Shown in pieces: positions 9,244-18,348 of a stretch of DNA of 64,000 nucleotides (positions are counted from its first letter, which is position 1; each line of letters opens with the position of its first letter). Under the pieces are notes generated by a model. The model saw only the letters and a list, made by a program, of their open reading frames with translations, was not told the DNA's origin and ran no database searches. The DNA comes from UBA9676 sp963730065 (GTDB lineage Bacteria > Actinomycetota > Actinomycetes > Streptosporangiales > Streptosporangiaceae), in NCBI GenBank assembly GCA_963730065.1, contig CAVSQL010000020.1, forward strand, positions 558,001 to 622,000, given 5' to 3'. The position numbers were made by a program, and so were the translations under genes.

Positions 9244-10836
9244 TCACCGGGCGGCGAGTTCCTTGTCCGCCCTGGCCCGCGGTTCTTCGGCCACGGCGGC
9301 CGGTGCTTCCACGTGGACCCCGCGGAAGAAGACGGCGCTGGCCGCGGCGGCCAGGACCATGGCGATGGCGGCCCCGAGCGCGGCGTAGTTCAGGCCGTGG
9401 GTGAACGCGGCGCGGGCCGCCGCGAGCAGGTCCGCGCCGAGCCGGCCCGGGAGCTGGCCGGCCACGGTCACCGCGCCGCCCAGGGTGTCGCGGGCCGCCG
9501 CCAGCGCCGCCGGTGGCGTGCTGGCCGGCGCGGAGGCCGCCAGGCCGGACCGGTAGGCCGCGACCCCGACGCTGCCGAGCACCGCGATGCCCAGCGCCGC
9601 CCCGAACTCGGTCGCGGTCTCCACCACCGCGGCGGCGGCGCCGGCCCGCTCCGGCGGGACCGCCCCCATGACCAGCTCGTTGCCGACGGTCATGACCCCG
9701 ACGATGCCGCCGGCGTAGATGGCGGCGCAGATCAGGAGGAACCAGAGCGGCGAGTGCGGGCGCAGCTGGGTGAGCCCGGCGAAACCCAGCCCGGCGAGGC
9801 CGAACCCGCCCGCGGCGAGGTACGCGCGGTCCACCCGCCCGGCGAGCAGCTGGGCGGCCGGCGCGGCCGTCATGGTCCCGGCCATCGGCACCAGCGACCA
9901 CAGCGCGGCGGTCAGCGGGCTCATCCCCAGCACCGACTGGAGGTACTGGGTGGCGAAGATGGCGAACCCCACGATGGCGAACATCGACACCAGGTTCATC
10001 GCGACCGCGCCGGTGAAGCCCCGGCTGCGGAACAGCTTCAGGTCGATCATCGGCGCGATGCTGCGGGCCTGCCGGGCGACGAACACGGCGCCGACGGCCA
10101 CGCCGGCCACGATCCACAGGGCGCGCTGCAGGTTCAGGCCGCCAGCGGCGATCTCCTTGATGCCGTAGATCACCGGCAGCACGGCGGCGAGCGAGAGCAC
10201 CGAGCTGACCAGGTCGAACCGGCCCGCCTGCGGGGCGCGGAACTCCGGCACCAGCACGGGGGCGAGCACCAGCAACAAGATCATGAACGGGATGTTGATC
10301 AGGAAGACCGAGCCCCACCAGAAGTGGTTCAGCAGGACGCCGCTGAGCACCGGCCCGAGCGCGATGCCGCTCATCGTCGCGCCGGTCCAGATGGCGATGG
10401 CGGCGCGCCGCTGCTTCTCGTCGTGGAACATGTTGCGGATCAGCGCGAGGGTCGAGGGCATCAGCGTCGCCCCGGCGATCCCCAGCACCGCCCGGGCGGC
10501 GATGAGCTGGCCGGCGGTCTGCGAGTAGGCGGCCCCCAGCGAGGCGAGGCTGAACGCCGCGGCCCCGATCAGCAGCAGCCGCCGCCGGCCTATCCGGTCG
10601 CCCAGCGAGCCCATGGTGATGAGCAGGCCGGCCAGCACGAAGCCGTAGACATCGAAGATCCACAGCTGCTGGGTGCTGGTCGGCTCCAGGTCCCTGGCGA
10701 TGAAGGGGACGGCGAAGTACAGCACGGACACGTCCATGGACACCAGCAGGAGCGGCAGCAGCAGCACCGCCAGCCCGGTCCATTCCCGGCGCCCGGCCCG
10801 TTCTGGCCCGGGCTGAGCCGTCTGATGAGTCGTCAT
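9244..10836 (-). CDS. DHA2-family MFS multidrug exporter
   Basis: This 530-residue protein is hydrophobic throughout, with about 14 helices. It has DVSVLYFAVPFIARDL in helix 1, the motif-A loop GSLGDRIGRRRLL, and LLNHFWWGSVFLINIPF, typical of QacA/SmvA-like DHA2 exporters. Such pumps use the proton gradient to expel cationic or amphipathic drugs. It is divergent from the TetR gene at 10904 across only 67 bases that contain nested palindromes. That layout strongly suggests direct TetR repression, lifted by a pump substrate. Confidence 0.9.
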   Translation of the reverse strand: MTTHQTAQPGPERAGRREWTGLAVLLLPLLLVSMDVSVLYFAVPFIARDLEPTSTQQLWIFDVYGFVLAGLLITMGSLGDRIGRRRLLLIGAAAFSLASLGAAYSQTAGQLIAARAVLGIAGATLMPSTLALIRNMFHDEKQRRAAIAIWTGATMSGIALGPVLSGVLLNHFWWGSVFLINIPFMILLLVLAPVLVPEFRAPQAGRFDLVSSVLSLAAVLPVIYGIKEIAAGGLNLQRALWIVAGVAVGAVFVARQARSIAPMIDLKLFRSRGFTGAVAMNLVSMFAIVGFAIFATQYLQSVLGMSPLTAALWSLVPMAGTMTAAPAAQLLAGRVDRAYLAAGGFGLAGLGFAGLTQLRPHSPLWFLLICAAIYAGGIVGVMTVGNELVMGAVPPERAGAAAAVVETATEFGAALGIAVLGSVGVAAYRSGLAASAPASTPPAALAAARDTLGGAVTVAGQLPGRLGADLLAAARAAFTHGLNYAALGAAIAMVLAAAASAVFFRGVHVEAPAAVAEEPRARADKELAAR

Positions 10837-10852
10837 GTGGGCGACTGTACAG

Positions 10853-10891
10853 ATGTCTGAGACGATCGTCTAGTACAATTGTTCCAGACAT
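10853..10891. promoter_or_regulatory. Nested palindromic TetR operator
   Basis: Inside the divergent gap, ATGTCTG (10853-10859) is mirrored by CAGACAT (10885-10891). Between them lies the perfect 12-bp palindrome AGACGATCGTCT (10860-10871) and an 8-bp ACAATTGT. The size and position suit one or two TetR dimers controlling both genes. Confidence 0.75.
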
Positions 10892-10903
10892 TCGTGCGAA
10901 ACG

Positions 10904-11530
10904 ATGGGTATGCTGCTGACCGTGGGAAACCGTGAGGACCTGCTGGCCGGGGCGAAGCGCTGCCTGATCGAGAAGGGCTACGCACGCACGACCGCGCGCG
11001 ACATCGCGGCCGCCTCCGGCGTGAGCCTGGCGGCCATCGGCTACCACTTCGGCTCCAAGGAAGCCCTGATGAACCAGGCCATCTACGAATTCGTCGGCGA
11101 ATGGGGCGAGGAGGTCGAGCGCGCCCTGACCGCCGAGGGGGCCCTGGACACCGAACCGCTCAAGCGGTTCGAATCGATCATGGGGCGGACGATCGAGTCG
11201 TTCAGCGGCCCGGCTCGCGGGATGTGGGCGGCGCAGCTGGAGCTCATGGGCCCGATGGAGCAGAACGAGGAGCTGCGCACCTTCCTGGCCCAGGTCCAGC
11301 GCGTCGCCGCGGGCGGGCTGGCGGAGCTCTTCCTGGGGATCGATCCCGCCCAGGACCCGGAGTCGGCACGGACGGCCGGCTCGGTCCTGCACGCCATGTT
11401 CATCGGCATCATCGTGAAGTGGTTCATGGACCCGGAGCAGGCTCTGTCGGCCGCCGAGCTCACCGAGGGAATGCGGATCATCGCCGAGCGCATGACCGGC
11501 CCAGGCGCCGAGGGCATCCGAACCGGCTAG
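10904..11530 (+). CDS. TetR-family repressor of the adjacent exporter
   Basis: This protein of about 208 residues has a classic TetR N-terminal helix-turn-helix: GYARTTARDIAAASGVSLAA followed by IGYHFGSKEALMNQAI (about residues 25-60). The C-terminal ligand domain ends EGMRIIAERMTG. Starts at 10904, 10910 and GTG 10922 are all possible; the fold begins only after the third. It is divergent from the DHA2 exporter and overlaps the convergent HAD gene by four bases at its end. The ligand is inferred to be an exporter substrate. Confidence 0.9.
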   Translation: MGMLLTVGNREDLLAGAKRCLIEKGYARTTARDIAAASGVSLAAIGYHFGSKEALMNQAIYEFVGEWGEEVERALTAEGALDTEPLKRFESIMGRTIESFSGPARGMWAAQLELMGPMEQNEELRTFLAQVQRVAAGGLAELFLGIDPAQDPESARTAGSVLHAMFIGIIVKWFMDPEQALSAAELTEGMRIIAERMTGPGAEGIRTG

Positions 11531-12186
11531 CTGGTGGGCAGGTCCGCGACGGCCTGAACGGTCAGGTCCGCCAGGCTGGTGAGCACCAGCGAGGCCGCGT
11601 GCAGGGCAGCGGGCTCCGGCGGGTATCCCGGGTGCGGGACCGCGATGACCCGCAGGCCCGCGGTCGCCGCCGAGCGCAGCCCGTTGGTGGAGTCCTCGAC
11701 CGCCGCGCAGCGGTCCGGCGGGTGGCCCAGCCGGGCGGTGACCGCGAGGTAGATGTCCGGGGCCGGCTTGCCGCGGTCGACCTGCTCGGTCAACAGGGCG
11801 GCCGTGAAGCATTCCCCCAGGCCCGCGCCATCCAGAACCGCGTCGATCAAGGCCGGCGGGGATGAGCTGGCCAGCCCGAGCGGCCAGCGCGCGGCCAGCG
11901 TCCTGACCGCCTCGGCGGCACCGGGCATGAGCGGGACCCCGGCGCGGTAGCGGGCCCGCATCCCCTCGATCACCGTGGCCGCGACCGTCTCCGGCGGCAG
12001 GCCAACGCCCAGGTCCTGGCTGAGATACCTGGCCCATTCACCGGTGCTCATGCCCATGATCCGCTGCTGGGCGTCCGGGGCCCACCGGCCGCCGTGCTCG
12101 GCCACCACCTGCCGGCGCACCTGCTCCCACACCGGCTCGGAATCCACGATCACGCCATCCAGGTCGAACACGACCGCCTCGATCAT
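11527..12186 (-). CDS. HAD-superfamily phosphatase (beta-PGM-like subclass I)
   Basis: The 219-residue protein starts at ATG 12186 with MIEAVVFDLDGVIVDSEPVW, the HAD nucleophile motif DxDGVIVDSE. Motif II is GLASSSPPALID, with motif III Lys in RGKPAPDIYL and motif IV in CAAVEDSTNGLRSA. The alpha-helical cap follows motif I, as in beta-phosphoglucomutase-like phosphatases. It is expected to hydrolyse or transfer a small sugar phosphate in the cytosol; the substrate is unknown. An in-frame start at 12219 would add an unrelated 11-residue leader. Confidence 0.85.
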   Translation of the reverse strand: MIEAVVFDLDGVIVDSEPVWEQVRRQVVAEHGGRWAPDAQQRIMGMSTGEWARYLSQDLGVGLPPETVAATVIEGMRARYRAGVPLMPGAAEAVRTLAARWPLGLASSSPPALIDAVLDGAGLGECFTAALLTEQVDRGKPAPDIYLAVTARLGHPPDRCAAVEDSTNGLRSAATAGLRVIAVPHPGYPPEPAALHAASLVLTSLADLTVQAVADLPTS

Positions 12187-12367
12187 GCACCCGCCCTGCC
12201 ACGTCTCGGTTGCCAGCACCCATCCCGATCATGCCCGGTCCTGCCCGCCGGGATGAAAGGAGTCCACGACCCGATAGTCACGTGCTATTACCGGATCCTG
12301 GGCACACTGGGCACAATGGCAGCGGGTCCCGGGCGCCGGGCTCCGTGATCGTCAGGAGAACGAGGTC

Positions 12368-13024
12368 ATGAGCGAGTCACTGAGCTTGGGCACCGTCGGC
12401 GCGCCGTCGCGGGACCGGACCCACACCCTGTTCGGGCAGACGATGGGGTACGTCGCGGTCACCACCGGCTTCTTCGCGCTGGGCGCCTATCTGGGGCGCC
12501 ACCTGGCCGAGGGCTGGGCCATCGTGTGGTTCATCGTCGCCTTCGCCTGCCTGATCGGCATGAACTTCACGGTGCGGCGGTCCAAGGGGCTGAGCGCGGT
12601 GCTGCTGTTCGTGGTCGGCACGGCGCTGGGCCTGGCGATGGCGCCGGCGCTGGTCTACTACGCGAGCGTGAACCCGCAGGCGCTCTGGCAGGCCGGCGGC
12701 GCCACCGCGCTGTTCATCGCCGGCTTCGGGACGGCCGGCTACGCGACCCGGCGCGACCTTTCCGGGCTCGCCCGCCTGTGCTTCTGGGCGCTGGTCGCCC
12801 TCATCGTGTTCGGCATCGTGCTGATCTTCGTCCGGATTCCGGCCGGCGACCTGATCTACTCGGTCCTCGGCCTGGTGATCTTCGCGGGCCTGACCATGTT
12901 CGATTTCCAGCGGCTGCGGCGCTCGAAGGACATCGACTCCGCGCCGCTGCTCGCCGCGTCGATCTTCCTTGACGCGCTGAACGTGTTCCTGTTCTTCCTG
13001 CGGATCTTCTCGCGCGGCAACTGA
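12368..13024 (+). CDS. Bax inhibitor-1/YccA family membrane protein
   Basis: This 218-residue protein has seven predicted membrane helices. The N-terminal THTLFGQTMGYVAVTTGFFALGAYLG and the C-terminal GLTMFDFQRLRR...AASIFLDALNVFLFFLRIF are strong BI-1/YccA signatures. The Asp residues of the FDFQ and LDALN helices form the pH-sensing pair in BsYetJ, a calcium leak channel. It is preceded by a GGAGAACGAGG ribosome site. It ends at a very strong hairpin shared with the convergent haloperoxidase gene. Confidence 0.9.
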   Translation: MSESLSLGTVGAPSRDRTHTLFGQTMGYVAVTTGFFALGAYLGRHLAEGWAIVWFIVAFACLIGMNFTVRRSKGLSAVLLFVVGTALGLAMAPALVYYASVNPQALWQAGGATALFIAGFGTAGYATRRDLSGLARLCFWALVALIVFGIVLIFVRIPAGDLIYSVLGLVIFAGLTMFDFQRLRRSKDIDSAPLLAASIFLDALNVFLFFLRIFSRGN

Positions 13025-13026
13025 AA

Positions 13027-13091
13027 GGCCCGGCAATAGGACCGCTGGGCTCGCGGGACCCGTTCCCTGATCCAGCGCCTATTGCCGGGCC
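13027..13091. terminator. Strong bidirectional hairpin between convergent genes
   Basis: GGCCCGGCAATAGG (13027-13040) pairs perfectly with CCTATTGCCGGGCC (13078-13091). The stem continues with CGCTGG/CCAGCG (13043-13048 and 13072-13077) after a two-base bulge, giving about 20 paired bases. It lies three bases after the BI-1 stop codon. There is no U-tract, as is usual for actinomycete terminators. Confidence 0.8.
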
Positions 13092-13112
13092 TCTCAGCCG
13101 TTGCCGGGGCCG

Positions 13113-14423
13113 TCAGCCGTTATGCCTGACCGGCTGGAAGTAGTGATTGAGAGTCCAGTCCGCGAGGCTTAGCGCGAGGTTGCGGCCGGCGACATCGGCG
13201 AACCGGAAATGGATACCCAGCCACACCCGTGCGTTGACAACGTCCGCGCGCAGGGCCCGTCCGGTCTCGTAGTTACGCGTTGCTCCTGGTACCGCCGTTG
13301 ATATCAGCGTGAGATCCAGGTGCCGGCCGAACAGTTCCTCCAGCGCGCGTGAGAAGGACGCGGCGACAGCGTTGTAGCCGCTCGAGTACTCCGGGTAGTT
13401 CGGGTTGACGACCAGCGGCGTCCAGGTGGGGTCGGGGATGGTCGCCGGGTTGCCGTCGGTGTCGGCCAGCTGGATGGCCGTGCTCGGCCGCCAGGTGCCG
13501 TAGAACAGCTTGGCCCGCCAGGTGGTGATGAGCGCGTCGGCGACGGTCATGCCGACCGCGGCGAACATCCGGGCGGACTGCACGATGTCGAGCCCGCGCT
13601 TGGCCGCCTGGTCCCGCAGCGCGGCGTTGATCTGCGTGAAAGCGTTGCCGGAGAAGAACAGCGCGGTGGCGGTCTGGTCGGCCGTCCGCACGGTCGAGGT
13701 AGCCGAGCCGACCGCCTTCACCTCGTTGAAGTCACGCGTGTAGCGCCTGGATGTGAGGGCGGGCGGCGGCGGCGGGGCGAATTGCGTGGCGCTGCGCACC
13801 AGCAGCGGCGTTACCCCGCCGAGCCAGGGTACGGCCATGGGCGCGAAGGCGGGCGGTGTCGGCCGCCACACGCCCGGTGCCGGTGGTGTGGTGAAGAACA
13901 CCGGCGCGTTGCGGCCGTCGTTGGCGCGCAGGGCAATGATCTTGCTGGCCATCAGCTCGCCGAAGGCCACGCCCTCGGTCTTCGCTGTCCCGTCCGGGAT
14001 CCCAGCGAGCGAGGCCGCCAGCGCCGCATCCAGCGAGGACTGCGCGTACGGCTCATAGGTTTCGAGGATCATGTGGGCGGCGGCGGCGGCCGCGGCGGTG
14101 GCCGACGCACCACGTGGGGCGCGGTCGTCGAAGACGTACGGCCCGTATCCGCCTTCCACGCCGATCACCGCGTCGTATATTGCGGCGTGCATGAACGCCA
14201 GGTAGAGGCCCCATTCCTGCGGTGCCCTGCTCGCGTCCCCGGCCAGCGTGTTCACCGCGGTCGCGTTCCAGTCGGAGACCACCGCTGCGTTCTCGGCGTG
14301 GCCGGCTGCTGCCGCGCTCGCGCCGTGCCCGGCAGCCGCTGCCGCGCTCGCGGCCGCAACGGACAGCGGAGCAGTTAGCACCACAGCGACGCCGAGGCCG
14401 AGCAGCCGGCCCTTGAGGCGCAT
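13113..14423 (-). CDS. Secreted vanadium-dependent haloperoxidase-like protein
   Basis: The start is taken at 14423 (MRLKGRLLGLGVAVVLTAPL, a clear signal peptide); the longer frame to 14465 adds 14 residues. The mature part is an alpha-helical PAP2/vanadium haloperoxidase fold. KLFYGTWRPSTAI gives the Lys/Arg-Pro vanadate-binding motif, YPEYSSGYNAVAASFSR the central Ser-Gly motif, and VWLGIHFRFADVAGR the last Arg/His motif. The usual SGH of the central motif reads SGY here, so the His that gates halide oxidation in known enzymes is replaced by Tyr. It may be a phosphatase-like or altered oxidase. It is transcribed towards the BI-1 gene. Confidence 0.8.
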   Translation of the reverse strand: MRLKGRLLGLGVAVVLTAPLSVAAASAAAAAGHGASAAAAGHAENAAVVSDWNATAVNTLAGDASRAPQEWGLYLAFMHAAIYDAVIGVEGGYGPYVFDDRAPRGASATAAAAAAAHMILETYEPYAQSSLDAALAASLAGIPDGTAKTEGVAFGELMASKIIALRANDGRNAPVFFTTPPAPGVWRPTPPAFAPMAVPWLGGVTPLLVRSATQFAPPPPPALTSRRYTRDFNEVKAVGSATSTVRTADQTATALFFSGNAFTQINAALRDQAAKRGLDIVQSARMFAAVGMTVADALITTWRAKLFYGTWRPSTAIQLADTDGNPATIPDPTWTPLVVNPNYPEYSSGYNAVAASFSRALEELFGRHLDLTLISTAVPGATRNYETGRALRADVVNARVWLGIHFRFADVAGRNLALSLADWTLNHYFQPVRHNG

Positions 14424-14740
14424 CCGCGCCGGATTGACAGAAGCCGGAAACAATGTGCACTTCATCGAGCACCCCCAGTAGGCATGTCGCCGCCGCAGGG
14501 GGTGGCGACTGGACCTTCAGCGGAAGCCGCGCCGAACGCTGCACCAGTGGCTGCCATGCCGGCCAAGACGCGCCTGCATGTGCCGTTCAAAGCGGTCCCC
14601 CCATCCCGGAGCTGGCTGCCGTTTGCAGCGAGTGGGGAGCTCCGGTGGCCCGCGTTGCTCTACCGCGATCCTCTGCCGACGGCGGATGAAGACGCCATAC
14701 GACATTTGGCTTATGCTTTAGGTGGTCTTGGTGATTTGAC

Positions 14741-15465
14741 ATGGATCTGGCGGGGGTGCTCCAGGCCGTAGCTGCCTTGCGGAAGGCACGTGACGGCGAC
14801 TTTTTCGTATTGCTCGCCCCCGGCGTCGTCCGCGCCTTACTGCGGGCTCTTCCCGCTGACGCGATCACCCTCAATGACCTCGATGTTCACGCGCATCAAC
14901 GTGCCCTTGTGGAACTGCTGTCCACCGGGGCCGAGGGGCGCATGGCGTGTTCTGGCGGCACTTCTGGAACACATTCAGCCCCACGTACGCCGAGCACGTC
15001 GGCCGGCTGGGCGGTGGGGCCATGACGGCCGCGGCATTCTCCGGCGACCGCCGATGGCGCCCGGCCGGCCTGCACACCGACCGCGTGGCCCCGGGCGGAG
15101 GCGGCAGGGAACTGGTCATGCCGCTCCCCGCCCCGCCCGGCATCGTCCGCCGGCTCGTTTTCTCCCGTGGGCCCGGCTGCCCGTTCGGTGACGACGAGCG
15201 GGACACCGCCGTGCTGCTTCAGCCCCACATCGCCGACGCGCTCCGCGTGCAGGGGCGCCGCGCCGCCTCGCGGCTGCTGACCAGGCGGCAGCAGGAACTG
15301 CTCCGCCTGGTCGCGGCCGGCCACGACAACATCTCGATCGCCGGCCAGCTCGGGCTGTCACCCGCCACCGTGCGCAAGCACCTGGAGAACGCGTTCGCCC
15401 GGCTGGAGGTCTCCAGCCGGACCGAAGCGGTCGCCAAGATCTGCCCCGACGCCACCTGGCGCTGA
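14741..15465 (+). pseudogene. LuxR-family regulator split by a frameshift
   Basis: Residues MDLAGVLQAVAALRKARDGD through LVELLSTGAEGRMA are read from 14741 in one frame. The continuation VFWRHFWNTFSPTYAEHVGRL to the stop at 15465 lies in another frame, with the switch near 14935-14947. Joined, they give a full regulator of about 240 residues. It has a variable sensory domain and a C-terminal LuxR helix-turn-helix, LTRRQQELLRLVAAGHDNIS followed by QLGLSPATVRKHLENAFARL. A downstream start at 14947 would still give a protein of about 172 residues that keeps the DNA-binding domain. It could be a real pseudogene or a one-base sequence error. Confidence 0.7.
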
Positions 15466-15598
15466 CGCGGAGCCCGTGCGCCATGCCTATCAGGGCCTGG
15501 CTGCCGATCATGGTCCGGGCGCCGGGGCGGCCGGGCGCAAGTCCCCGGCGCCGGAGCGCAGGAGTGCAAGGAGCCGGGCACCGGCTTAACGTGGTGCT

Positions 15599-16468
15599 AT
15601 GGACCGGTTGCTGGTCGGCCGTGAGTATGCGGGCCATCTCACCGATGCCGACCTCGGGCTGCTGGCGTCGCTGCGCGGCGACCCGGATACCGCGGCGTCG
15701 CTGCGCGGCGACCCGGAGGCGCTGCTGCGGCTGCTGGAGCATCCGGGCCTGTTCCGCGTCGTGTCCGGCCCGGGCGATACCGCTCCCGCCGGGGCGGCGC
15801 CCGCGTCCCCGTTCCTGGTGTTCGCGGCGTTCGTGCAGCGCGCCACCGCCGAGCTGGCGTCCATGGACCACGTGCCGGAGCGCACGGGACCGCGCCAGCG
15901 GGTGCCACTGTTCGACGCGCCCGCCCTGCGGGACTTCCTGGCCGCGCCCGCCCGCCGGCTGTTCCTGGCCGAACTCCTCTCCTCCTTCACCCGCGTCGCC
16001 AGCGGCCGCTACCGGACCCGGGCCGGCGGGCGGACCCGGACCCGGCGTTTCAGCGAGCTCGACCCGGTGCGGCTGGCGGCCCTGCTGGACGCGGTCCCGC
16101 AGGCCGAACGGCCCGGCGTGTACCGCAGGCTCGGCGACGTGGCGCTGTTCCTGACCGGGGTGTTCCCCGACTACGCGACCGCCCACGCCCTCGGCCCGGT
16201 CAACGCCGCCCGGCTGCTGCGCGCCGCCGAGCTGCCAGCCGCCCAGCAGGAACGCCTGGCCAGCGCGCCAGCCATCGAGCTCTGGGAGCATCTCGGGGCC
16301 CGCTGGTACCGGGCCGCCCGCGACCTGGCCCCGGCCGGCACCGCGCGGATCACGGTGGTCGGCGAGGTGGCCGACCGGTTCAGGCAGGCCCGGCGCGTGC
16401 TCAACCATGTCGCCGACCAGTACCTGTTCCCCTCGGGCAGCCCGTGGTTCCCGCTGCCCGGCTCCTAG
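15599..16468 (+). CDS. Conserved hypothetical actinobacterial protein
   Basis: This 289-residue soluble, Leu/Ala/Arg-rich protein has no signal peptide or clear catalytic motif. Two tandem copies of a short unit (SLRGDPDTAA / SLRGDPEALL, near residues 25-42) look like a recent duplication. The C-terminal half (VYRRLGDVALFLTGVFPDYA ... FRQARRVLNHVADQYLFP) is the most conserved-looking section. I recognise it only as a family of unknown function found in actinomycetes. It stands alone and faces the nitroreductase gene. Confidence 0.55.
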   Translation: MDRLLVGREYAGHLTDADLGLLASLRGDPDTAASLRGDPEALLRLLEHPGLFRVVSGPGDTAPAGAAPASPFLVFAAFVQRATAELASMDHVPERTGPRQRVPLFDAPALRDFLAAPARRLFLAELLSSFTRVASGRYRTRAGGRTRTRRFSELDPVRLAALLDAVPQAERPGVYRRLGDVALFLTGVFPDYATAHALGPVNAARLLRAAELPAAQQERLASAPAIELWEHLGARWYRAARDLAPAGTARITVVGEVADRFRQARRVLNHVADQYLFPSGSPWFPLPGS

Positions 16469-16516
16469 GGCCGCCGGGCTGGCGCCACCGCGGCCGGGTG
16501 GACGTCCCCGGCCGGC

Positions 16517-17026
16517 TCACCAGCGGCCGCGGTGCACAACCTCGCCGAACGGGCGCCGCCGGGGATTCCTGCTCGGCGCCAGCGGCCGGTCAGCCGGGTA
16601 GCCGAGCGAGATGAGCAGCGCCCAGCTGCGGTCCTCGGGCAGGCCGAGCAGTTCCCGGGCGAGCTGGATGTCGGCGACACCAGCGTGGCAGCTGCCGATG
16701 CCGAGGTCGGCGGCGGCCAGCATCATGGCCATCGTCGCCTGGCCCAGGTCGAACTGGGCCCGGTGGAATTCGTTGTCGGCAGGGGGGCCGACCACCACGA
16801 TCGCCGCCGCCGACCCGGCGACGTGGCCCGCCCCCCGCCAGACCTTCGCCAGCTCACGGAGCTGCCCACGGTCGGTGACGAGGACGAAGTCCCACGGCTG
16901 CCAGTTCTGTGAGGACGGGGAGCGGCGGCCGGCCTCGAGGATCTGGTCCAGATCCTCCGGCGGCACCGGGCGGTCGGCGAACGACCGTACGTTGCGGCGT
17001 GAGGTAATGGCCTCCCAGGTCTGCAT
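16517..17026 (-). CDS. Nitroreductase-family FMN oxidoreductase
   Basis: This 169-residue protein begins MQTWEAITSRRNVRSFADRP and carries the FMN-phosphate motif SRRNVRSF. RRSPSSQNWQPWDFVLV is the canonical nitroreductase block after helix 2. GQATMAMMLAAADLGIGSCH is the FMN-contacting segment, and ISLGYPAD is the C-terminal signature. It is short, like single-domain members that work as homodimers with FMN at the interface and use NAD(P)H. The substrate is unknown. Confidence 0.85.
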   Translation of the reverse strand: MQTWEAITSRRNVRSFADRPVPPEDLDQILEAGRRSPSSQNWQPWDFVLVTDRGQLRELAKVWRGAGHVAGSAAAIVVVGPPADNEFHRAQFDLGQATMAMMLAAADLGIGSCHAGVADIQLARELLGLPEDRSWALLISLGYPADRPLAPSRNPRRRPFGEVVHRGRW

Positions 17027-17116
17027 GACCCTGCCAACGCCCGGGGCTCCCGGTTCATTCTCGGCCGCCCCCGGCCGCCGTTAAGCACCAAGAGGCCCCA
17101 CCCTACTGCCGGGTCT

Positions 17117-17446
17117 CTAAGGCTGGGTGGGTGTCCCGGACGGTTCAGCGGACGGCTGGCTCGCGGTCGGCGATGCCGCCGACGGCGACGGGCTGGGTCC
17201 GGACGTTCCGAGGGACGGGGACGGGCTGGCCGACGGTGTGGGCGAATGGCTCGTGTGCCGCGGCGTGGGAGAGGGGCTCGGTGCCCGCGTGGGCGCGTGC
17301 GTCGCTGCCGGCGCGCCCGGCTGGACCGGCCCCGCGTCCGCGGACGGCGAGGGCGGGCGGACCTGCAGCCACAGCGCAAACACGGCCAGGAACAGGCCGG
17401 TGAGCACGATGGTCGAGGTGCGGAGGCGGCGGCGCAGGAAGCTCAT
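17117..17446 (-). CDS. Small membrane-anchored Pro/Ser/Thr-rich protein
   Basis: This 109-residue protein has a basic N-terminus (MSFLRRRLRTS), one hydrophobic helix (about residues 12-28) and then a disordered Pro/Ser/Thr-rich tail to the end. The topology suggests an extracytoplasmic tail. Its ATG overlaps the stop codon of the upstream MscS gene (TGATG), so the two are translationally coupled. The function is unknown; coupling suggests a role at the cell envelope with the channel. Confidence 0.6.
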   Translation of the reverse strand: MSFLRRRLRTSTIVLTGLFLAVFALWLQVRPPSPSADAGPVQPGAPAATHAPTRAPSPSPTPRHTSHSPTPSASPSPSLGTSGPSPSPSAASPTASQPSAEPSGTPTQP

Positions 17447-18348
17447 CAGCCGGCTCCGGGCGCACGGCCGGTGTCGAGATCGGCGGCCACGTTGATGCCT
17501 TCACGGCGGAAGGCCGACGCGACCCGCGCCCGCAGCTCACGGCCAACCTCGAACTGAATGCCCGGCAGCGTCCGCGCCACCATGCGCACCGAGAACGTGT
17601 CGACCTCGATCTTCTCCACGCCCATCACGGTGGGAGGGTCGAGCATCATCTTGCGCAGCCGGTCGTCGCCGTAGGCCTCCTCGCCGACGCGCCGCAGGAT
17701 CTCGGTGACGTGGCTGACGTCCACGGCCGCCGGGACCGGCACGTCGATGACGGCCCGGGCCCAGTCCCGGGACAGGTTGGTCACCTGGATGATCTGCCCG
17801 TTGGGTGTGGTGATGACCTCGCCACTGACCGTGCGGAGGCGGGTGACCCGGAGGGTGACGTCCTCGACCGTGCCAGTGACCGGCTGCGACACCCCGGACG
17901 TCGCGATCGTGATGACGTCGCCGAAGCCGTACTGGCGCTCCCCGGTGATGAAGAACCCGGCGCCGATGTCCTGCACAAATCGCTGCAGGCCGAAGCCCAG
18001 CGCGGCGCTGAGCAGGGCGGCCGGCGCCACCAGGCCCGCGAGGGGCACGCCAAGGCGCGTCACGACGAGGACGGCGGTGACGACGTAGATGACAGCCAGC
18101 GCCGACCACGTGACGACCTGCGCGACGACCTGGCGGTGCTTGGCGGCCTCGGAACGCACCAGCTCATCGGCCTCGATCGCGCGGGCATCGATGTGTGCCA
18201 TGATCTTGTCTCGCAGCCATCCGGCCAGCCGGGTGAGCAGAACCGCCCCCAGGACCAGCAGGACGATCACCAGCAGATCGCCGCGGACCCACCGGCTGAT
18301 GTCAGTGGGCACCCACCGGCTGATGTCGGCCAGCGGAGCGATTGTCAC
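17446..18348 (-). CDS. MscS-family mechanosensitive channel
   Basis: This 300-residue protein starts at a GTG (18348) preceded by AGGAGG. Two or three N-terminal helices are followed by the pore helix and the beta domain: AALLSAALGFGLQRFVQDIGAGFFI is the MscS TM3 pattern, then GDVITIATSGVSQPVTGTVEDVTLRVTRLR and the PNGQI block. The cytoplasmic alpha/beta vestibule follows. The channel releases solutes on hypo-osmotic shock. A small 23-24-bp duplication near 18288-18327 produces the repeated DISRWV at the N-terminus. It is coupled to the small Pro-rich protein. Confidence 0.9.
   Translation of the reverse strand: MTIAPLADISRWVPTDISRWVRGDLLVIVLLVLGAVLLTRLAGWLRDKIMAHIDARAIEADELVRSEAAKHRQVVAQVVTWSALAVIYVVTAVLVVTRLGVPLAGLVAPAALLSAALGFGLQRFVQDIGAGFFITGERQYGFGDVITIATSGVSQPVTGTVEDVTLRVTRLRTVSGEVITTPNGQIIQVTNLSRDWARAVIDVPVPAAVDVSHVTEILRRVGEEAYGDDRLRKMMLDPPTVMGVEKIEVDTFSVRMVARTLPGIQFEVGRELRARVASAFRREGINVAADLDTGRAPGAG

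Noticed and set aside
9035..12037. 1000-residue minus-strand open frame
   Set aside because: It is a shadow of the DHA2 exporter, TetR and HAD genes: repetitive Arg/Gly/Pro composition and no domain, whereas the overlapping frames have clear families.
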